64,000 bases of DNA from Paraburkholderia ultramafica (GCF_902859915.1 NZ_CADIKK010000001.1:1-64000); one strand, 5' to 3'. Shown: positions 29,820-39,663, counted from the stretch's first letter. Numbers and translations: made by a program. The notes: a model not told the origin generated them from the sequence alone.

Positions 29820-30648
29820 GACACCCATCAAAAGTCCTGTCAATACAGAGACCGGCGCCTTGTTGTCCGTCGAGGACGAGGCTGGGACAAACCAGGCCCG
29901 CGCGAAGGAAGGCATGGGGGGCTTGGCCAAGGGGCTGGCGATCATCGAGGCTTTCGGCGCGGACACGCGGCGCATGACCGTCTCGGATGCGGCACATCTG
30001 GCCGACCTGAGCCGCCCCGCGGCCCGGCGCTGCCTGCTGACGCTCGTCGATCTCGGGTATCTCGCGCACGACGGCAAGTTCTTCACGCCGTTGCCGCGCA
30101 TGCTGCGGCTGGGTGGCGCCTACCTCAGCACGTCGTCGCTATCGCAGATTGCACAGCCGCTGCTGGCGAGCGCGCGCGACAAGCTGCAGGAATCCGTGTC
30201 GCTGGCCGTGCTGGACGAGGGGTATGCGGTGTTCATCGCACGCGCCGAGGCGGTCCATATCGTGTCGACGGGCGTGAAGCTTGGTGGCCGTCTGCCCGCC
30301 TATTGCTCAGCCACGGGACGCGTGCTGCTCGGCGGTCTGCCTGAACAGCAGGCTCGCGCTCACCTCGAAAGCGTACCCATGAAGCGGTTCACCGATCGCA
30401 CGGTGGCAAATCTCGACGGCGTGCTGAATGCGATCCGGCGCGCGGCGGAGGACGGCTACGCGATCAGCGACGAGGAGTTGGAAATCGGCATGTCGGCGAT
30501 GGCGGTACCGGTAAGGAACAGCGCCGGGCAGATCGAGGCGGCGCTGAGCGTAAGCGTATTTTCAGGGCGCGTGAACCTTGAAACGTTGCGGGAAAACTTT
30601 CTGCCAACGCTGCTTGAAACGGCCGGGCGCCTGCAACGCTCGCTTTAG
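29818..30648 (+). CDS. IclR-family transcriptional regulator
   Basis: This 276-residue IclR protein has an N-terminal winged helix ([20 protein letters not shown]) and a C-terminal effector domain ([37 protein letters not shown]). It is of the PcaR/PobR/CatR type that senses aromatic intermediates. It is divergent from the Rieske dioxygenase operon and converges on the second iclR gene. The start at 29818 overlaps an operator. Confidence 0.88.
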   Translation: MTPIKSPVNTETGALLSVEDEAGTNQARAKEGMGGLAKGLAIIEAFGADTRRMTVSDAAHLADLSRPAARRCLLTLVDLGYLAHDGKFFTPLPRMLRLGGAYLSTSSLSQIAQPLLASARDKLQESVSLAVLDEGYAVFIARAEAVHIVSTGVKLGGRLPAYCSATGRVLLGGLPEQQARAHLESVPMKRFTDRTVANLDGVLNAIRRAAEDGYAISDEELEIGMSAMAVPVRNSAGQIEAALSVSVFSGRVNLETLRENFLPTLLETAGRLQRSL

Positions 30649-30673
30649 CCCGGCTGGCGCTTCGCTTATCCGG

Positions 30674-31459
30674 CTACAACAGGGCGGCAAGGTGGCGGCG
30701 TGCGCTTTCAAGTTCCGGCAGCAGGTGTTCCACTACGCCTTCGCGCGTCATGCGGCTTGTGGACACCGAAAGGCTCATGGCTGCGATCATTTCGCCATGT
30801 GCGTTGCGGATCGGAACCGCAATCGAGCGAATACCGATCTCCAGTTCTTCGTCGATGATGGCGTACCCGTGCTGGCCCACAAACTCAATCTCCTTCACGA
30901 TGCTGCTGGTGGCAGTCAGAGTGTGAGGCGTCAAAGCGGGACGTGACATTCTGTTCAGCATGAATCTAACCTCGGCCGGTGGTCGCCCTGACAGCAGAAC
31001 GCGCCCTGTGGCGCTACAGTAAGCCGGCAAGCGCGAACCCACGCCCAAACCGCTGGACAGGCTGCGCCGATGCGTCGAGCGCGCGACGAAGACTGCATCC
31101 TGCGCATCCAGCACAGCGATCGAAGCAGCCTCCTGCGTGCGTTCGCTGGTGATCTCCAGGATAGGTTGCGCGACCTTGGTCAACGGATCTGAGACGACAT
31201 AGGCATAGCCCAGCCTCAGAGCGCGCGGCGCCAGCACAAAACTGTGGCCATGCTGCACGGCATAGCCCAGCCTGCAAAGCGTCAGCAAACTGCGGCGCAC
31301 CGAACCCTTGGTATGGCCGGTTATTTCTGCCGCCTGTGTCAACGTCAGCGGCCCCTTCTTCATACCGAATGCTTCGATGATGGAGAGCCCTTTCTCGAGC
31401 CCCATCACGTATTCCGGTTCGTTTTCCCGTGATTCTTTCCCTTGCGCGTGAGACGCCAT
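30674..31459 (-). CDS. IclR-family transcriptional regulator
   Basis: This 261-residue IclR regulator is a paralogue of its neighbour, with LTLTQAAEITGHTKGSVRRS as recognition helix region and the shared [17 protein letters not shown] and GYAIIDEELEIGIRS motifs. ATG 31459 has GAGG 5 nt upstream. It is divergent from the SDR-ALDH operon, with a palindrome and promoter between them, and is their likely regulator. Confidence 0.87.
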   Translation of the reverse strand: MASHAQGKESRENEPEYVMGLEKGLSIIEAFGMKKGPLTLTQAAEITGHTKGSVRRSLLTLCRLGYAVQHGHSFVLAPRALRLGYAYVVSDPLTKVAQPILEITSERTQEAASIAVLDAQDAVFVARSTHRRSLSSGLGVGSRLPAYCSATGRVLLSGRPPAEVRFMLNRMSRPALTPHTLTATSSIVKEIEFVGQHGYAIIDEELEIGIRSIAVPIRNAHGEMIAAMSLSVSTSRMTREGVVEHLLPELESARRHLAALL

Positions 31460-31492
31460 AAACACCTCGCGATAGTCGAAATCCGTACAAAG

Positions 31493-31552
31493 GTCCGGTA
31501 TGCGGACATAGTAGCCGGGATCTTTGACATCGAATCAGCCTTTGCAGATATT
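31493..31552 (+). promoter_or_regulatory. SDR-ALDH promoter with upstream palindrome
   Basis: There is a perfect -35 TTGACA (31524-31529), a 17-bp spacer, and GATATT (31547-31552) as -10. A GTCCG/CGGAC inverted repeat (31493-31507) lies just upstream, a plausible binding site for the divergent IclR protein. Confidence 0.6.
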
Positions 31553-31620
31553 TCGCTACATACCACGGGGCAAGCGACCCACAGGAACTACCTGAAATCT
31601 TCTGATCTGCGAAGGAAACC

Positions 31621-32379
31621 ATGAAACCTGAATTACCCAAGCGCATTATTGTCACCGGCGGCGCCAGCGGCATTGGCTACGCTTTCAGCGAACACCTTGC
31701 ACGACTGGGGCACCGCGTCGTCATCGCCGACCTGCGTGGCGCCGACGAAGCCGCGGCGCGGCTTCGCGAGTCCGGGCACGAGGTCCTTGGTGTGCGCACG
31801 GACGTTGTCAGCGAGGCAGATGTCGCTGACATGGCGGCCGCGGCAGTCTCGCAGTTCGGTGGAATCGATGGCCTCGTCAATAACGCCGCGCTATTTGCCA
31901 CCCTGACGCTCAAGCCCTTCGAGCAGATCACCAATCAGGAATGGATGCGGGTGATGGAAGTCAACACGCTGGGCCCATTCAACTGTGCCAAAGCAGTGTT
32001 GCCGCATCTGCGCAAGAGCGGCCGGGGGCGCCTGGTGAACATCGCTTCCACCGTGCCAATCAAGGGGCCGGTGAATATGGCGCACTACGTGGCCAGCAAG
32101 GGGGGCGTCATTGCCTTCACGCGCGCACTTGCACGGGAACTGGCGAAGGACAGCATCACGGTCAATGCGATTGCCCCCGGCTTCACGCTGAGCGACGGCG
32201 TGCTGCAGACCGATCTGCAAGACCGCATTGGTGAAAACGCCCGTACTTCCGGCCGCTGCATTCAGCGCGATCAGGTGCCGGGTGACCTCGTGGCGGCGCT
32301 CGCGTACCTGGTCAGCGATGGTGCGGGCTTTGTCACCGGCCAAACCCTCGCCGTGGACGGCGGCAGTGTATTTCTTTGA
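31621..32379 (+). CDS. SDR-family oxidoreductase
   Basis: This 252-residue classical SDR (FabG-like) has TGGASGIGY at 13-21, NNAALFA, a catalytic YVASK and the C-terminal [12 protein letters not shown]. It is probably NAD(P)-dependent and oxidises a secondary alcohol. Its stop codon is 11 nt from the ALDH ATG, so the two enzymes may act in sequence on an alcohol and an aldehyde. The substrate is unknown. Confidence 0.88.
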   Translation: MKPELPKRIIVTGGASGIGYAFSEHLARLGHRVVIADLRGADEAAARLRESGHEVLGVRTDVVSEADVADMAAAAVSQFGGIDGLVNNAALFATLTLKPFEQITNQEWMRVMEVNTLGPFNCAKAVLPHLRKSGRGRLVNIASTVPIKGPVNMAHYVASKGGVIAFTRALARELAKDSITVNAIAPGFTLSDGVLQTDLQDRIGENARTSGRCIQRDQVPGDLVAALAYLVSDGAGFVTGQTLAVDGGSVFL

Positions 32380-32390
32380 GTCAGGCCGCC

Positions 32391-33848
32391 ATGGACACCA
32401 CAACCGCACAATACGAAGCACTCGCCCTCTACATCGGTGGCCGTTTCCTGAGCGCCCGCGGGCGGCCCGAACAGGAGGTGATCAACCCTGCAACGGGCGA
32501 AGCGTTCGCCCAATTGCCGCACGCCACGCGCGAGGACCTGGATAATGCCGTGAACGCCGCGTCTGATGCATTCCAGAGCTGGCGGCACACGCCGGCAATC
32601 GAACGCTCAGCACTACTGCGCCGTGTTGCCTCGTTGATCCGGGAGCGAGCCCCACAGATTGCCCGCAACATTACCCTCGACCAGGGCAAGCCTTTGGCCG
32701 AAGCCATTCTGGAAGTACAAAGCTGTGCTGAGCATGCTGAATGGCATGCGGAGGAGTGCCGGCGTATTTACGGGCGCGTGATCCCGGCGCGCACGCCGGG
32801 CGTACAGCAGACAGTCTCCCGTGAGCCCATAGGTGTTTGCGCCGCGTTCACGCCGTGGAACTTCCCCTTCAACCTGGCACTGCGCAAAGTGGTCGCTGCT
32901 TTGGGGTCGGGCTGCACGACAGTACTCAAGGGTCCTGAGGATTCGCCAAGCGCAGTCGTCGCGCTGGCGCGTATCTTTCACGATGCAGGTTTGCCGGCGG
33001 GATGCCTGAACGTCGTCTGGGGCGTGCCGTCCGAGGTGTCCACGCATCTCATCAACGCGCCGGCGGTGCGAAAGATTTCGTTTACCGGCTCCGCCACTGT
33101 CGGCAAACAGCTGGCGTCAATGGCCGGCGCGCAGATGAAGCGCATGACGATGGAACTGGGTGGCCACTCGCCGGTGCTGGTGTTCGATGATGCCGACGTA
33201 GAACAGGCCGCGCGTTTTCTGGCGCGCACCAAGACACGCAATGCCGGTCAGGTCTGCATGGCACCGAGCCGCTTCTTCGTGCACGAAAAAGCCTATGAGC
33301 GGTTCGTGGATGCCTTCACTGCCGAATACGCACCGCTACGGGTCGGCGACGGCCTCGATCCCCAGACCCAGATGGGACCGCTAGCCCACGAACGACGCAT
33401 CGACGCAATGCAGGCCCTGGTGACGGACGCGCGCGAGCGCGGCGCATCACTGGTGTGTGGTGGCAGCCGTCTGGATGAAACAGGCTATTTCTTTCCCCCA
33501 ACCATCCTCACCGGCGTGCCCGATGACGCGCGTCTGATGGTCGAGGAACCGTTCGGCCCCGTTGTTCCAATCACGACATTCAGTAGCACTGAAGATGCGT
33601 TGTCACGGGCCAACGCGCTGCCATACGGCCTGGCCTCCTACGTGTTCACCAACTCGATCGCGACCGCAGAATATGTTGCCGGCCGTATCGAGGCTGGAAT
33701 GGTCGGCATCAACCATTTCGGTCTGGCACTGCCCGAAACGCCGCTGGGTGGCGTGAAGGAGAGCGGCATGGGCAGCGAAGGTGGCATCGAGACGTTCGAT
33801 GGCTACCTCGTCACCAAGTTTGTGTCGCAAGCCAGTCGGGTGCCCTGA
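32391..33848 (+). CDS. NAD(P)-dependent aldehyde dehydrogenase (succinate-semialdehyde type)
   Basis: This 485-residue ALDH has FTPWNFPFN, the cofactor lysine in VLKGPEDSP (an unusual variant of the common KPSE/KPAE), [11 protein letters not shown], the base Glu in MELGGHSP, and the nucleophile Cys in [11 protein letters not shown]. It resembles GabD/succinate-semialdehyde or glycolaldehyde dehydrogenases. ATG 32391 was chosen; a TTG at 32376 overlapping the SDR stop is possible. It is the second gene of the IclR-linked operon. Confidence 0.9.
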   Translation: MDTTTAQYEALALYIGGRFLSARGRPEQEVINPATGEAFAQLPHATREDLDNAVNAASDAFQSWRHTPAIERSALLRRVASLIRERAPQIARNITLDQGKPLAEAILEVQSCAEHAEWHAEECRRIYGRVIPARTPGVQQTVSREPIGVCAAFTPWNFPFNLALRKVVAALGSGCTTVLKGPEDSPSAVVALARIFHDAGLPAGCLNVVWGVPSEVSTHLINAPAVRKISFTGSATVGKQLASMAGAQMKRMTMELGGHSPVLVFDDADVEQAARFLARTKTRNAGQVCMAPSRFFVHEKAYERFVDAFTAEYAPLRVGDGLDPQTQMGPLAHERRIDAMQALVTDARERGASLVCGGSRLDETGYFFPPTILTGVPDDARLMVEEPFGPVVPITTFSSTEDALSRANALPYGLASYVFTNSIATAEYVAGRIEAGMVGINHFGLALPETPLGGVKESGMGSEGGIETFDGYLVTKFVSQASRVP

Positions 33849-34047
33849 CAACAACGCGGCTGGACCATTTCTCCGACTGGATTCCGATCATTGCGCTGAC
33901 GGATGGGGCAGATCGGACTTCCCGGAATCCCGCCTCCGTCTCCTCTCTCATTTTCGACCTGCGGGCGGGTGCGCTGCATTCGCCCCTTCCTCATCGCTTC
34001 GCGCGAAGCGCATTCGGCCGCACCCTTCACGTTCACATGCCCCCTTG
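33849..34047. other. intergenic upstream of the 34-56 kb catabolic block
   Basis: No gene or hairpin of note was found between the ALDH stop and the first shared promoter. The sequence is the left flank of the polyphenol-type cluster. Confidence 0.4.
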
Positions 34048-34113
34048 CCAGGGACTTTCCCCAGGGTGCTTGACTTCACTCATCCCGAGACACATTATTC
34101 GATATGAATCTAT
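34048..34113 (+). promoter_or_regulatory. shared-regulon promoter A (solute-binding protein)
   Basis: An upstream palindrome, CCAGGG (34048-34053) and CCCAGG (34060-34065), is followed by TTGACT (34070-34075), a 17-bp spacer, CATTAT (34093-34098), and the AT-rich element TTCGATATGAATCTAT. The same layout recurs at five other places in this block. Transcription would begin near 34105, giving a 5' leader of about 120 nt. Confidence 0.8.
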
Positions 34114-34225
34114 CCTGCAACACACTGTTTCGCTTAGCATCACATACCAATGTCACCACACGAAGTTCCATTTTCCTGATCGACCCAGTTCCATGACTCA
34201 TCCATCACCCACGGCGAGGATCACC

Positions 34226-35440
34226 ATGTTCTTCAAGCTTCGCGCATCGCAAGCTGCAATGCAAAAACCGCAAACTACGTTCGTTGCGCAAGGGACTATG
34301 GCCGCTCATCAGTGCGGCCTCGAGGACCGACGCGATCTTCAATACTGGCGACGGAAGACGCTCGTCCCGATTACGCAAATAAGCGCCAGCCTGCTTCTTG
34401 CCATGGGTTTGATCCCTACTCCTGCCCACGCGGCGGGAGATTCCATCACCAACCATCAAGGCGACATCACGCCGATGTGCGGTACGAAGCCGATGATCGT
34501 CGGCGTGTCGGACGGCTACGGTGGCAATACGTGGCGCAAGACCGGCCTCGCGGAAGTCAAGGACGAACTCAGCCGGTGCAAGAACGTCACGCGGATCATC
34601 TACAGCAATGCCAACGGCGATCCGCAGAAGGCAAATTCCGATATCAACAGCATGGTCGCGCAGGGCATCAACGTCCTCATCCTGCTTCCTGACTTCGGCG
34701 CGGTGCAGCTTCCCGCCATGCGGGCGGCCATGAAGGCGGGCGTCGCGGTCGTCCCGTACTCCGCTCAGATGGCAGGCACGCCAGGTCGTGATTACGTCGT
34801 CAACGTGGTGGGCGATACGCAGCAGATCGGTGTTCTGTGGGCCGACTGGCTCGGAAGCACGGTGAAGAAGGGAAATGTCGTGTTCATGGGTGGATCGCCG
34901 GGAGCGACCACCTCGCAAAACTTCATGGACGGTCTAAAGGCCGGACTCAAGAAATACCCGGATCTGAAGTTGCTCAACGAGCAGTACATCGTGACGAACT
35001 GGAATCCCGTCGACGCACAAAAGGCCACCGTCGGTCTCATCGCGCAGTATCCGAAGATTGACGCCATCGTGACGGATGGTGGCGAAACTTCGCTGGCCGC
35101 CGTCAAGGCATTCGAGCAGGCTCACCTGCCGGTCCCCGCCATCGCGACGATTGCAAGCGACAACCAGGTGAATTGCCACTACATGTCGGCGAAGCAGGCA
35201 GGCAAGCCCTATTCGTATTACACGCTCGACGGCACGACGACTTACGTCCGCTTTGCCGTGCGGCAGGGTGTAGCGGCCTATCAGGGGAAGGTCAACAAGG
35301 AGTCGCCGTCGATTCTGCCCTTTGCCTACGCCGATAGCACCAAGGGCCTCGATCCGAAGTGCGATCCGACCGCTCCGCCGGATGCCGACCTCACCTCCGC
35401 GCTTCCGCCGCAGAAGCTGAAGGCCGTGTTCGAGCGTTGA
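34226..35440 (+). CDS. sugar-type ABC transporter periplasmic binding protein
   Basis: This 404-residue type-I periplasmic binding protein is of the ribose/xylose/AI-2 (CUT2) kind. A long N-terminal stretch ends in a signal peptide (RRKTLVPITQISASLLLAMG... PAHA), and the mature domain includes VGVSDGYGGNTWRK, NVLILLPDFG and ATIASDNQVNC. The start was chosen for GAGGATCACC upstream. It has no neighbouring permease; its likely partner is the ABC pair at 44189-47694, which shares the same promoter type. The ligand may be a sugar, cyclitol or glycoside. Confidence 0.87.
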   Translation: MFFKLRASQAAMQKPQTTFVAQGTMAAHQCGLEDRRDLQYWRRKTLVPITQISASLLLAMGLIPTPAHAAGDSITNHQGDITPMCGTKPMIVGVSDGYGGNTWRKTGLAEVKDELSRCKNVTRIIYSNANGDPQKANSDINSMVAQGINVLILLPDFGAVQLPAMRAAMKAGVAVVPYSAQMAGTPGRDYVVNVVGDTQQIGVLWADWLGSTVKKGNVVFMGGSPGATTSQNFMDGLKAGLKKYPDLKLLNEQYIVTNWNPVDAQKATVGLIAQYPKIDAIVTDGGETSLAAVKAFEQAHLPVPAIATIASDNQVNCHYMSAKQAGKPYSYYTLDGTTTYVRFAVRQGVAAYQGKVNKESPSILPFAYADSTKGLDPKCDPTAPPDADLTSALPPQKLKAVFER

Positions 35441-35663
35441 TCGCTAAACACGGGTCTCAAACGACCCGCATTTACTGCCGCAGACCGATAAGGCCACAAA
35501 CGACGACATTGTCCAGCGCGACGTCCGCCACGAGCCGCGTGGACTTCGCGCTTTCTTCCTCGAACGGCCTCCTGCGCCTTACCTACGAGGGTGCCAGGCC
35601 TCCGAATATCCCCCAAGACGTAACCTCCTCGCCTCAGCAGGGTCGTTGCTCACGCGCGGCTCC

Positions 35664-35754
35664 CCAGGGCATTCCCCAGGTTCCTTGACTTACTTGATTC
35701 TACGGCACATCATTCGATATAAATCGATTGTGCATGGAATCATCTTGATGCACA
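35664..35754 (+). promoter_or_regulatory. shared-regulon promoter B (BKACE operon)
   Basis: A palindrome CCAGGG/CCCAGG (35664-35680) precedes TTGACT (35685-35690), 17 bp, CATCAT (35708-35713) and TCGATATAAATCGATT. Directly downstream is a perfect inverted repeat TGTGCAT/ATGCACA (35729-35754) that could add another operator in the early transcribed region. The regulated gene starts at 35875. Confidence 0.8.
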
Positions 35755-35874
35755 CGATCTGATTACGGGAGGGGTGTGCTTTTTCGGCGCGACCCACCAA
35801 CACCTCTCCAGTTTGGTTGCCGTGGGTTCGGAAGATTTGCGAGCCTAAATTCACTACCTGTGTCGAGGATCATC

Positions 35875-36822
35875 ATGGTCGAAAAACTGTCTCTCTGGGA
35901 AGCCGCCAAACGCGAAATGGAGGAGTACCAGTTCATTGCCGGAGCCGAGCTGCAACCCAAATGGGACGTGTCGGACAAGATTGCGATCAATGCCGCCGTA
36001 TCGGGGCGCTTTGAGAGCACCACGTCGCTAGCGGAGTATGTGGATGCCGCGTCGAGCGTCATCGAAGCCGGCGCCTGCGGCGTGCATATCGACTTTTCGT
36101 TCATGACCGACGAGAAGGGGCGGCGCCTCGACCGCGACATTCCGCCAGTCGAGGCCTATTCCGCCGTTCTCGAGCCGCTGCGTGCGCGCTTTGGCAACGA
36201 CTTCGTGCCGAATCTGAACGTCCTCAACGGTTCGTCATTCGATGAGTGCGTGAGCCCCGCTCGCGCAGGTCTGACCGAAGTCGCACCGTGCGCGCCGGGC
36301 CATCCGGAAGCCTTCATGGTGCCGGCCATCATGGAGCTCGAGGCAACCGGCGTCAAACCTGAACTGGCCGTCCATAGCTCCGGCGAGATCGAACTCGCGA
36401 AGCGCAAACTGATCGATACCGGCATTCTCAAGAAACCCTACAACTGGCTGATTCTCTATGGCCTGCCGTTCAACGTCGGTCGCACGCTGGTGTCCGGCAC
36501 GTGGGTGAGCGATGCCCAGGACATGACGCAGCACATGTTCCTGATGGTCGACCAGATCCGCAAGATCGATCCGACGTCGGTCATCAGCGTCTGTGCGGCC
36601 GGCCGCGCGTCGCTCTACATGACTACCCTCGCCACGATGATGGGCCTGCATATCCGGATTGGCACCGAAGACACCCCGTGGAAGTACCCGAACAGCGACG
36701 AGCGTCTCAAGGACAATCTGGAAATGTTCAACATGGCGCGCGACATCGCCGGCCTGCTCGGACGCAAGCCTGCCTCGGCCAATGAATACCGGGCGCTGGT
36801 CGGCAAGCCGGCCCGGAATTAA
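35875..36822 (+). CDS. DUF849/BKACE-family beta-keto-acid cleavage-like protein
   Basis: This 315-residue TIM-barrel protein belongs to the family of 3-keto-5-aminohexanoate cleavage enzymes, which use acetyl-CoA to split beta-keto acids in a zinc-dependent reaction. Recognisable parts are INAAVSG (38-44), the metal-ligand region GVHIDFSF (69-76), WLILYGLPFN and the C-terminal LHIRIGTEDTPW. The usual HxH metal pair appears as H71-I-D73, so metal site or chemistry may differ. The start follows CGAGGATCATC, the same leader as the binding-protein gene. It could act after ring cleavage in this cluster. Confidence 0.8.
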   Translation: MVEKLSLWEAAKREMEEYQFIAGAELQPKWDVSDKIAINAAVSGRFESTTSLAEYVDAASSVIEAGACGVHIDFSFMTDEKGRRLDRDIPPVEAYSAVLEPLRARFGNDFVPNLNVLNGSSFDECVSPARAGLTEVAPCAPGHPEAFMVPAIMELEATGVKPELAVHSSGEIELAKRKLIDTGILKKPYNWLILYGLPFNVGRTLVSGTWVSDAQDMTQHMFLMVDQIRKIDPTSVISVCAAGRASLYMTTLATMMGLHIRIGTEDTPWKYPNSDERLKDNLEMFNMARDIAGLLGRKPASANEYRALVGKPARN

Positions 36823-36934
36823 AAGGATTGCGCGGCCATGACCGCGCAGGCGTACAGCGTGCAGGCACGACGGAAGCAGGCAATCGTGCTTTGCACCCGA
36901 GTTCAGTTGCGACGACCCAATCAAGGAGACCGAA

Positions 36935-37444
36935 GTGGAAGCGAAACTTCAGCAGCTGCTGGATGAGGCGGAGATTCGCCGCGTTCATATCCGCTATTGC
37001 CGTGGCATCGATCGGATGGACTGGGATCTCGTGCGGTCGTGTTATCACCCGGATGCGATCGACAGGCACGGTGCGTACACCGGCGACGTAGAAGGTTTCA
37101 TCGACTGGGCAGCCGAGTTGTTGCCGAGCTTCGAATCGACTCAACACTTCACCGGCAACCAGTATGTCGAGGTGCACGGCAACGTGGCGTTCGCGGAACA
37201 CTATGCGCAGGCAAGCCACCGCACGAAGCCCGACGGCGACAAGCCAGCGATGGATTGGGTGGTGAACATTCGCTACGTGGACCGCATGGAGCGGCGCAAC
37301 GGTGAATGGCGCATTGCCGATCGGGTGGTCGTGCTCGACTCGCAGCGATCGGACCCGGTTCCCACAGATATGGCACCGCTCGAAAACTTCACTGTCGGGC
37401 GCCGTGACAAGGAAGACCCGTCGTACCAATACCAGATCGTATGA
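36935..37444 (+). CDS. NTF2/SnoaL-like protein
   Basis: This 169-residue protein of the SnoaL_4 fold starts at GTG after AAGGAGACCGAA. Motifs are IRRVHIRYCRGIDRMDWDLV and CYHPDAIDRHGAY near 14-50, with conserved Asp/His as in LinA, scytalone dehydratase and BaiE-type dehydratases. A dehydratase or isomerase role on a polyhydroxylated ring is plausible. It sits between the BKACE and Gfo/Idh genes in one transcription unit. Confidence 0.82.
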   Translation: MEAKLQQLLDEAEIRRVHIRYCRGIDRMDWDLVRSCYHPDAIDRHGAYTGDVEGFIDWAAELLPSFESTQHFTGNQYVEVHGNVAFAEHYAQASHRTKPDGDKPAMDWVVNIRYVDRMERRNGEWRIADRVVVLDSQRSDPVPTDMAPLENFTVGRRDKEDPSYQYQIV

Positions 37445-37485
37445 CGGCTTTCGTTACTGCAGTTATCTAAAGGTCAGAGGAAGCA

Positions 37486-38598
37486 ATGCAAGGAAAATAT
37501 CGTATCGGTATCGTCGGCCTGAGCCCAGGACGCGGCTGGGCGGCGACAGCCCATATTCCGGCCTTGCGGGCCTTGTCCGACGTCTTTGAACTCGCCGGCG
37601 TGGCAAATACGAGCCTCGCGAGCGCGCAGGCCGCAGCTGCTGCTTTCGACATCCCGCGAGCATTCGAGAGCGCCGCTGCGCTGGCCGCATCGCCGGATAT
37701 CGACATCGTCGTCATCACCGTCAAGGTTCAGCACCACAAGGAAGTCCTCACGGCGGCCCTGCAGGCAGGCAAGAGCGTGTACAGCGAATGGCCACTCGGC
37801 AACGGGCTCGAAGAAACCATTGCACTTGCCGAACTCGCGCGTGAGAAAAAGGCATTGGCCGTGGTTGGCGCGCAGGCGATCGCCTCCCCCGAAGTGCAGT
37901 TCATGCGCAAGCTCGTCGCGGACGGCAAGATCGGCACTGTCCTTTCTTCGACGTACGTCGGTTCGGGTTTCAGCTGGGGCGACGACGTCCTGCAGGGTGA
38001 CGCCTACGCCATGGACAACCGCAACGGCGCCACACTGCTTTCCGTGATTGGGGGGCACGCCATTGCGGCGATTGATGCCGTCCTCGGCAATATCGACCAG
38101 ATCGGCGCGGTGCTCTCGCAACGCAGGCGAACCGTGCGCATCATCGAGACTGGCGAAACCGTCGAGATGAAAACGCCCGACCACCTCATGGCGAACGCAA
38201 TTCTGCGCTCCGGAGCGCCGCTGTCGCTGCAGCTCCGCGGCGGCGTGCCGCGCGGGACGAAGCTGCTGTGGGAAATCAACGGAAGCGAGGGCGATCTGCG
38301 TGTCACCGCAAGGAATGAACATGTCCCGGCGGTGAACATCTCGCCCTTGCGGGTCGAGTTCGGACGCAAAGGCCAGGACGGCTACGAGGAACTCGACGTC
38401 CCGGATCCGTTCCCGATCGACGCCGGCGATGCCGTCGCCGCGCGCAATGTCGCCGGCGTTTACCGGTTGCTCGCCGATGACCTGCGCCATGGCACACGCA
38501 CGGCGCCCAGCTTCGATCACGCACGCGCCCTACACGAAGTGCTACATGCAATCGAGCAGTCGAGTGAAACAGGCAAGCGGATCAAGGTGAGCAAATAG
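37486..38598 (+). CDS. Gal80-like Gfo/Idh/MocA-family protein
   Basis: This 370-residue protein has an N-terminal Rossmann domain and a C-terminal alpha/beta domain of the Gfo/Idh/MocA family. The nucleotide loop GIVGLSPGRGWAATAH resembles that of yeast Gal80. Where catalytic members have EKP, this protein has E101-W102-P103, so the usual catalytic Lys is missing, as in Gal80. It may bind NAD(P) and a sugar-like ligand as a sensor, or use other residues for catalysis. A close paralogue lies at 48293-49393. Confidence 0.83.
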   Translation: MQGKYRIGIVGLSPGRGWAATAHIPALRALSDVFELAGVANTSLASAQAAAAAFDIPRAFESAAALAASPDIDIVVITVKVQHHKEVLTAALQAGKSVYSEWPLGNGLEETIALAELAREKKALAVVGAQAIASPEVQFMRKLVADGKIGTVLSSTYVGSGFSWGDDVLQGDAYAMDNRNGATLLSVIGGHAIAAIDAVLGNIDQIGAVLSQRRRTVRIIETGETVEMKTPDHLMANAILRSGAPLSLQLRGGVPRGTKLLWEINGSEGDLRVTARNEHVPAVNISPLRVEFGRKGQDGYEELDVPDPFPIDAGDAVAARNVAGVYRLLADDLRHGTRTAPSFDHARALHEVLHAIEQSSETGKRIKVSK

Positions 38599-38648
38599 GC
38601 AGCTGGTTGTAGTCACGCGATCAAGGCGAGCGTGGTAAGGAGAAGATC

Positions 38649-38885
38649 ATGGCTAGCGCAGGAAAGTCGTTGCACTCGATGGTGGAACACTGGCTTGCTC
38701 CCACCTCGATGGACACGGTGCACGTGGTCGAATTCAGGAACCAGCGTGCGAGGCGGCAATGTTACGTGTGCGTCGAAGCACGCAGGGCCGCCGGAACCGC
38801 GGCCATGTTCTTCTTCCGCCACAAGGACGGACTCTGGTGTATTTTCCCGCCGTGCCGTGAGCGCCCGACCATGCGCGTGGCGTGA
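38649..38885 (+). CDS. small hypothetical protein
   Basis: A 78-residue frame starts at ATG with AAGGAG 7 nt upstream, 50 nt after the Gfo/Idh gene, so it is probably the last gene of the BKACE operon. The product is basic and Cys-containing (RRQCYVCVEARR, WCIFPPCRER) with no signal peptide or membrane span. The cysteines might bind metal. No family is recognised. Confidence 0.5.
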   Translation: MASAGKSLHSMVEHWLAPTSMDTVHVVEFRNQRARRQCYVCVEARRAAGTAAMFFFRHKDGLWCIFPPCRERPTMRVA

Positions 38886-38943
38886 GCGCATGCCGCCGTT
38901 GGCCGCACGTCGATGGGCGATGCGCCCAACGACCCGCCGGTGG

Positions 38944-39474
38944 CTAGTCGATCACGGAGTCGCCCTGAGACATCTGGGTCAGATTGTCTTCGATCCCGTG
39001 CATGACTTTCCAGAAAACCCGGAGATCTTTTGCCGAGATGCCTTCGAGCGAAGTCGAAATCATCTCGGTGAGCTCAGGCAGCATTTCGTCGACAAGGCGC
39101 CGCCCTTCATCCTGCAGACTGACGTAGTATTTTCTTCTGTCCTTGGGGTCGCGCGTGCGTCGCACGAGATTGCGCTTTTCCATGCTATCGAGCGCCGGTA
39201 CGGCCGTGGTCGACGCGATGCCTACCCGCTTGCTGAGTTCGAGCTGGTTCATCTCGCCACGTTCGGCCAGCACCCGAAGATAGAACCAGTGCGCGACCGA
39301 AACGCCCTCCCTGTCCAGCAGCTTCTGGCCTTGGGCGTCGTAGAGACGGTATATCGTGCGCGCCATCCAGGGCACAGTTCGGCCGCGGTCGTCAAAAACG
39401 TCTGAGCGCTGATTACTCGGCGCTTCCAGCCCCTCGAGCGCATCATGCATCGCATTCGAACCTAGTTTTGACAT
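38944..39474 (-). CDS. MarR-family regulator (copy 1)
   Basis: This 176-residue MarR protein has a winged helix including NQLELSKRVGIASTTAVPAL and a wing RRTRDPKDRRKYYVSL. It carries the N-terminal extension FDDRGRTVPWMARTIYRLYD shared with two other MarR proteins here. ATG 39474 has GAGG upstream. It is divergent from the flavoprotein gene; shared promoter C and a palindrome lie between them. It is a likely repressor of that promoter class. Confidence 0.88.
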   Translation of the reverse strand: MSKLGSNAMHDALEGLEAPSNQRSDVFDDRGRTVPWMARTIYRLYDAQGQKLLDREGVSVAHWFYLRVLAERGEMNQLELSKRVGIASTTAVPALDSMEKRNLVRRTRDPKDRRKYYVSLQDEGRRLVDEMLPELTEMISTSLEGISAKDLRVFWKVMHGIEDNLTQMSQGDSVID

Positions 39475-39551
39475 TGGCCATTCCTCAACTGGGGCCACCC
39501 GGCCGGCAACGCACGGTCCGGGTTTGGGCAGCAAGCGTCATGCTCCCGATA

Positions 39552-39616
39552 CAGGAAATTCCCTGGAACTCTTGACTTTGTTCGATCTATAACACATCAT
39601 TCGATATAAATCTATT
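39552..39616 (+). promoter_or_regulatory. shared-regulon promoter C (flavoprotein)
   Basis: A partial palindrome CAGG/CCTG (39552-39565, with CCCTGG at 39561-39566) is followed by TTGACT (39572-39577), 17 bp, CATCAT (39595-39600) and TCGATATAAATCTATT. It is nearly identical to promoter B over the core. It drives the gene at 39727. Confidence 0.8.
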
Positions 39617-39640
39617 CCAAAAAGCATTATCTCTTTGAAG

Positions 39641-39663
39641 ATAATCCGCTTTGCGAGGATTAT
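39641..39663 (+). promoter_or_regulatory. ATAATCC/GGATTAT operator in leader
   Basis: A perfect inverted repeat ATAATCC and GGATTAT with a 9-nt spacer lies downstream of promoter C. A matching repeat (ATGATCC/GGATCAT) lies in the same place relative to promoter F at 51366-51389, and both are followed by an ATACARC-like tail. Both sit opposite a divergent marR gene, suggesting MarR binding sites. Confidence 0.6.
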
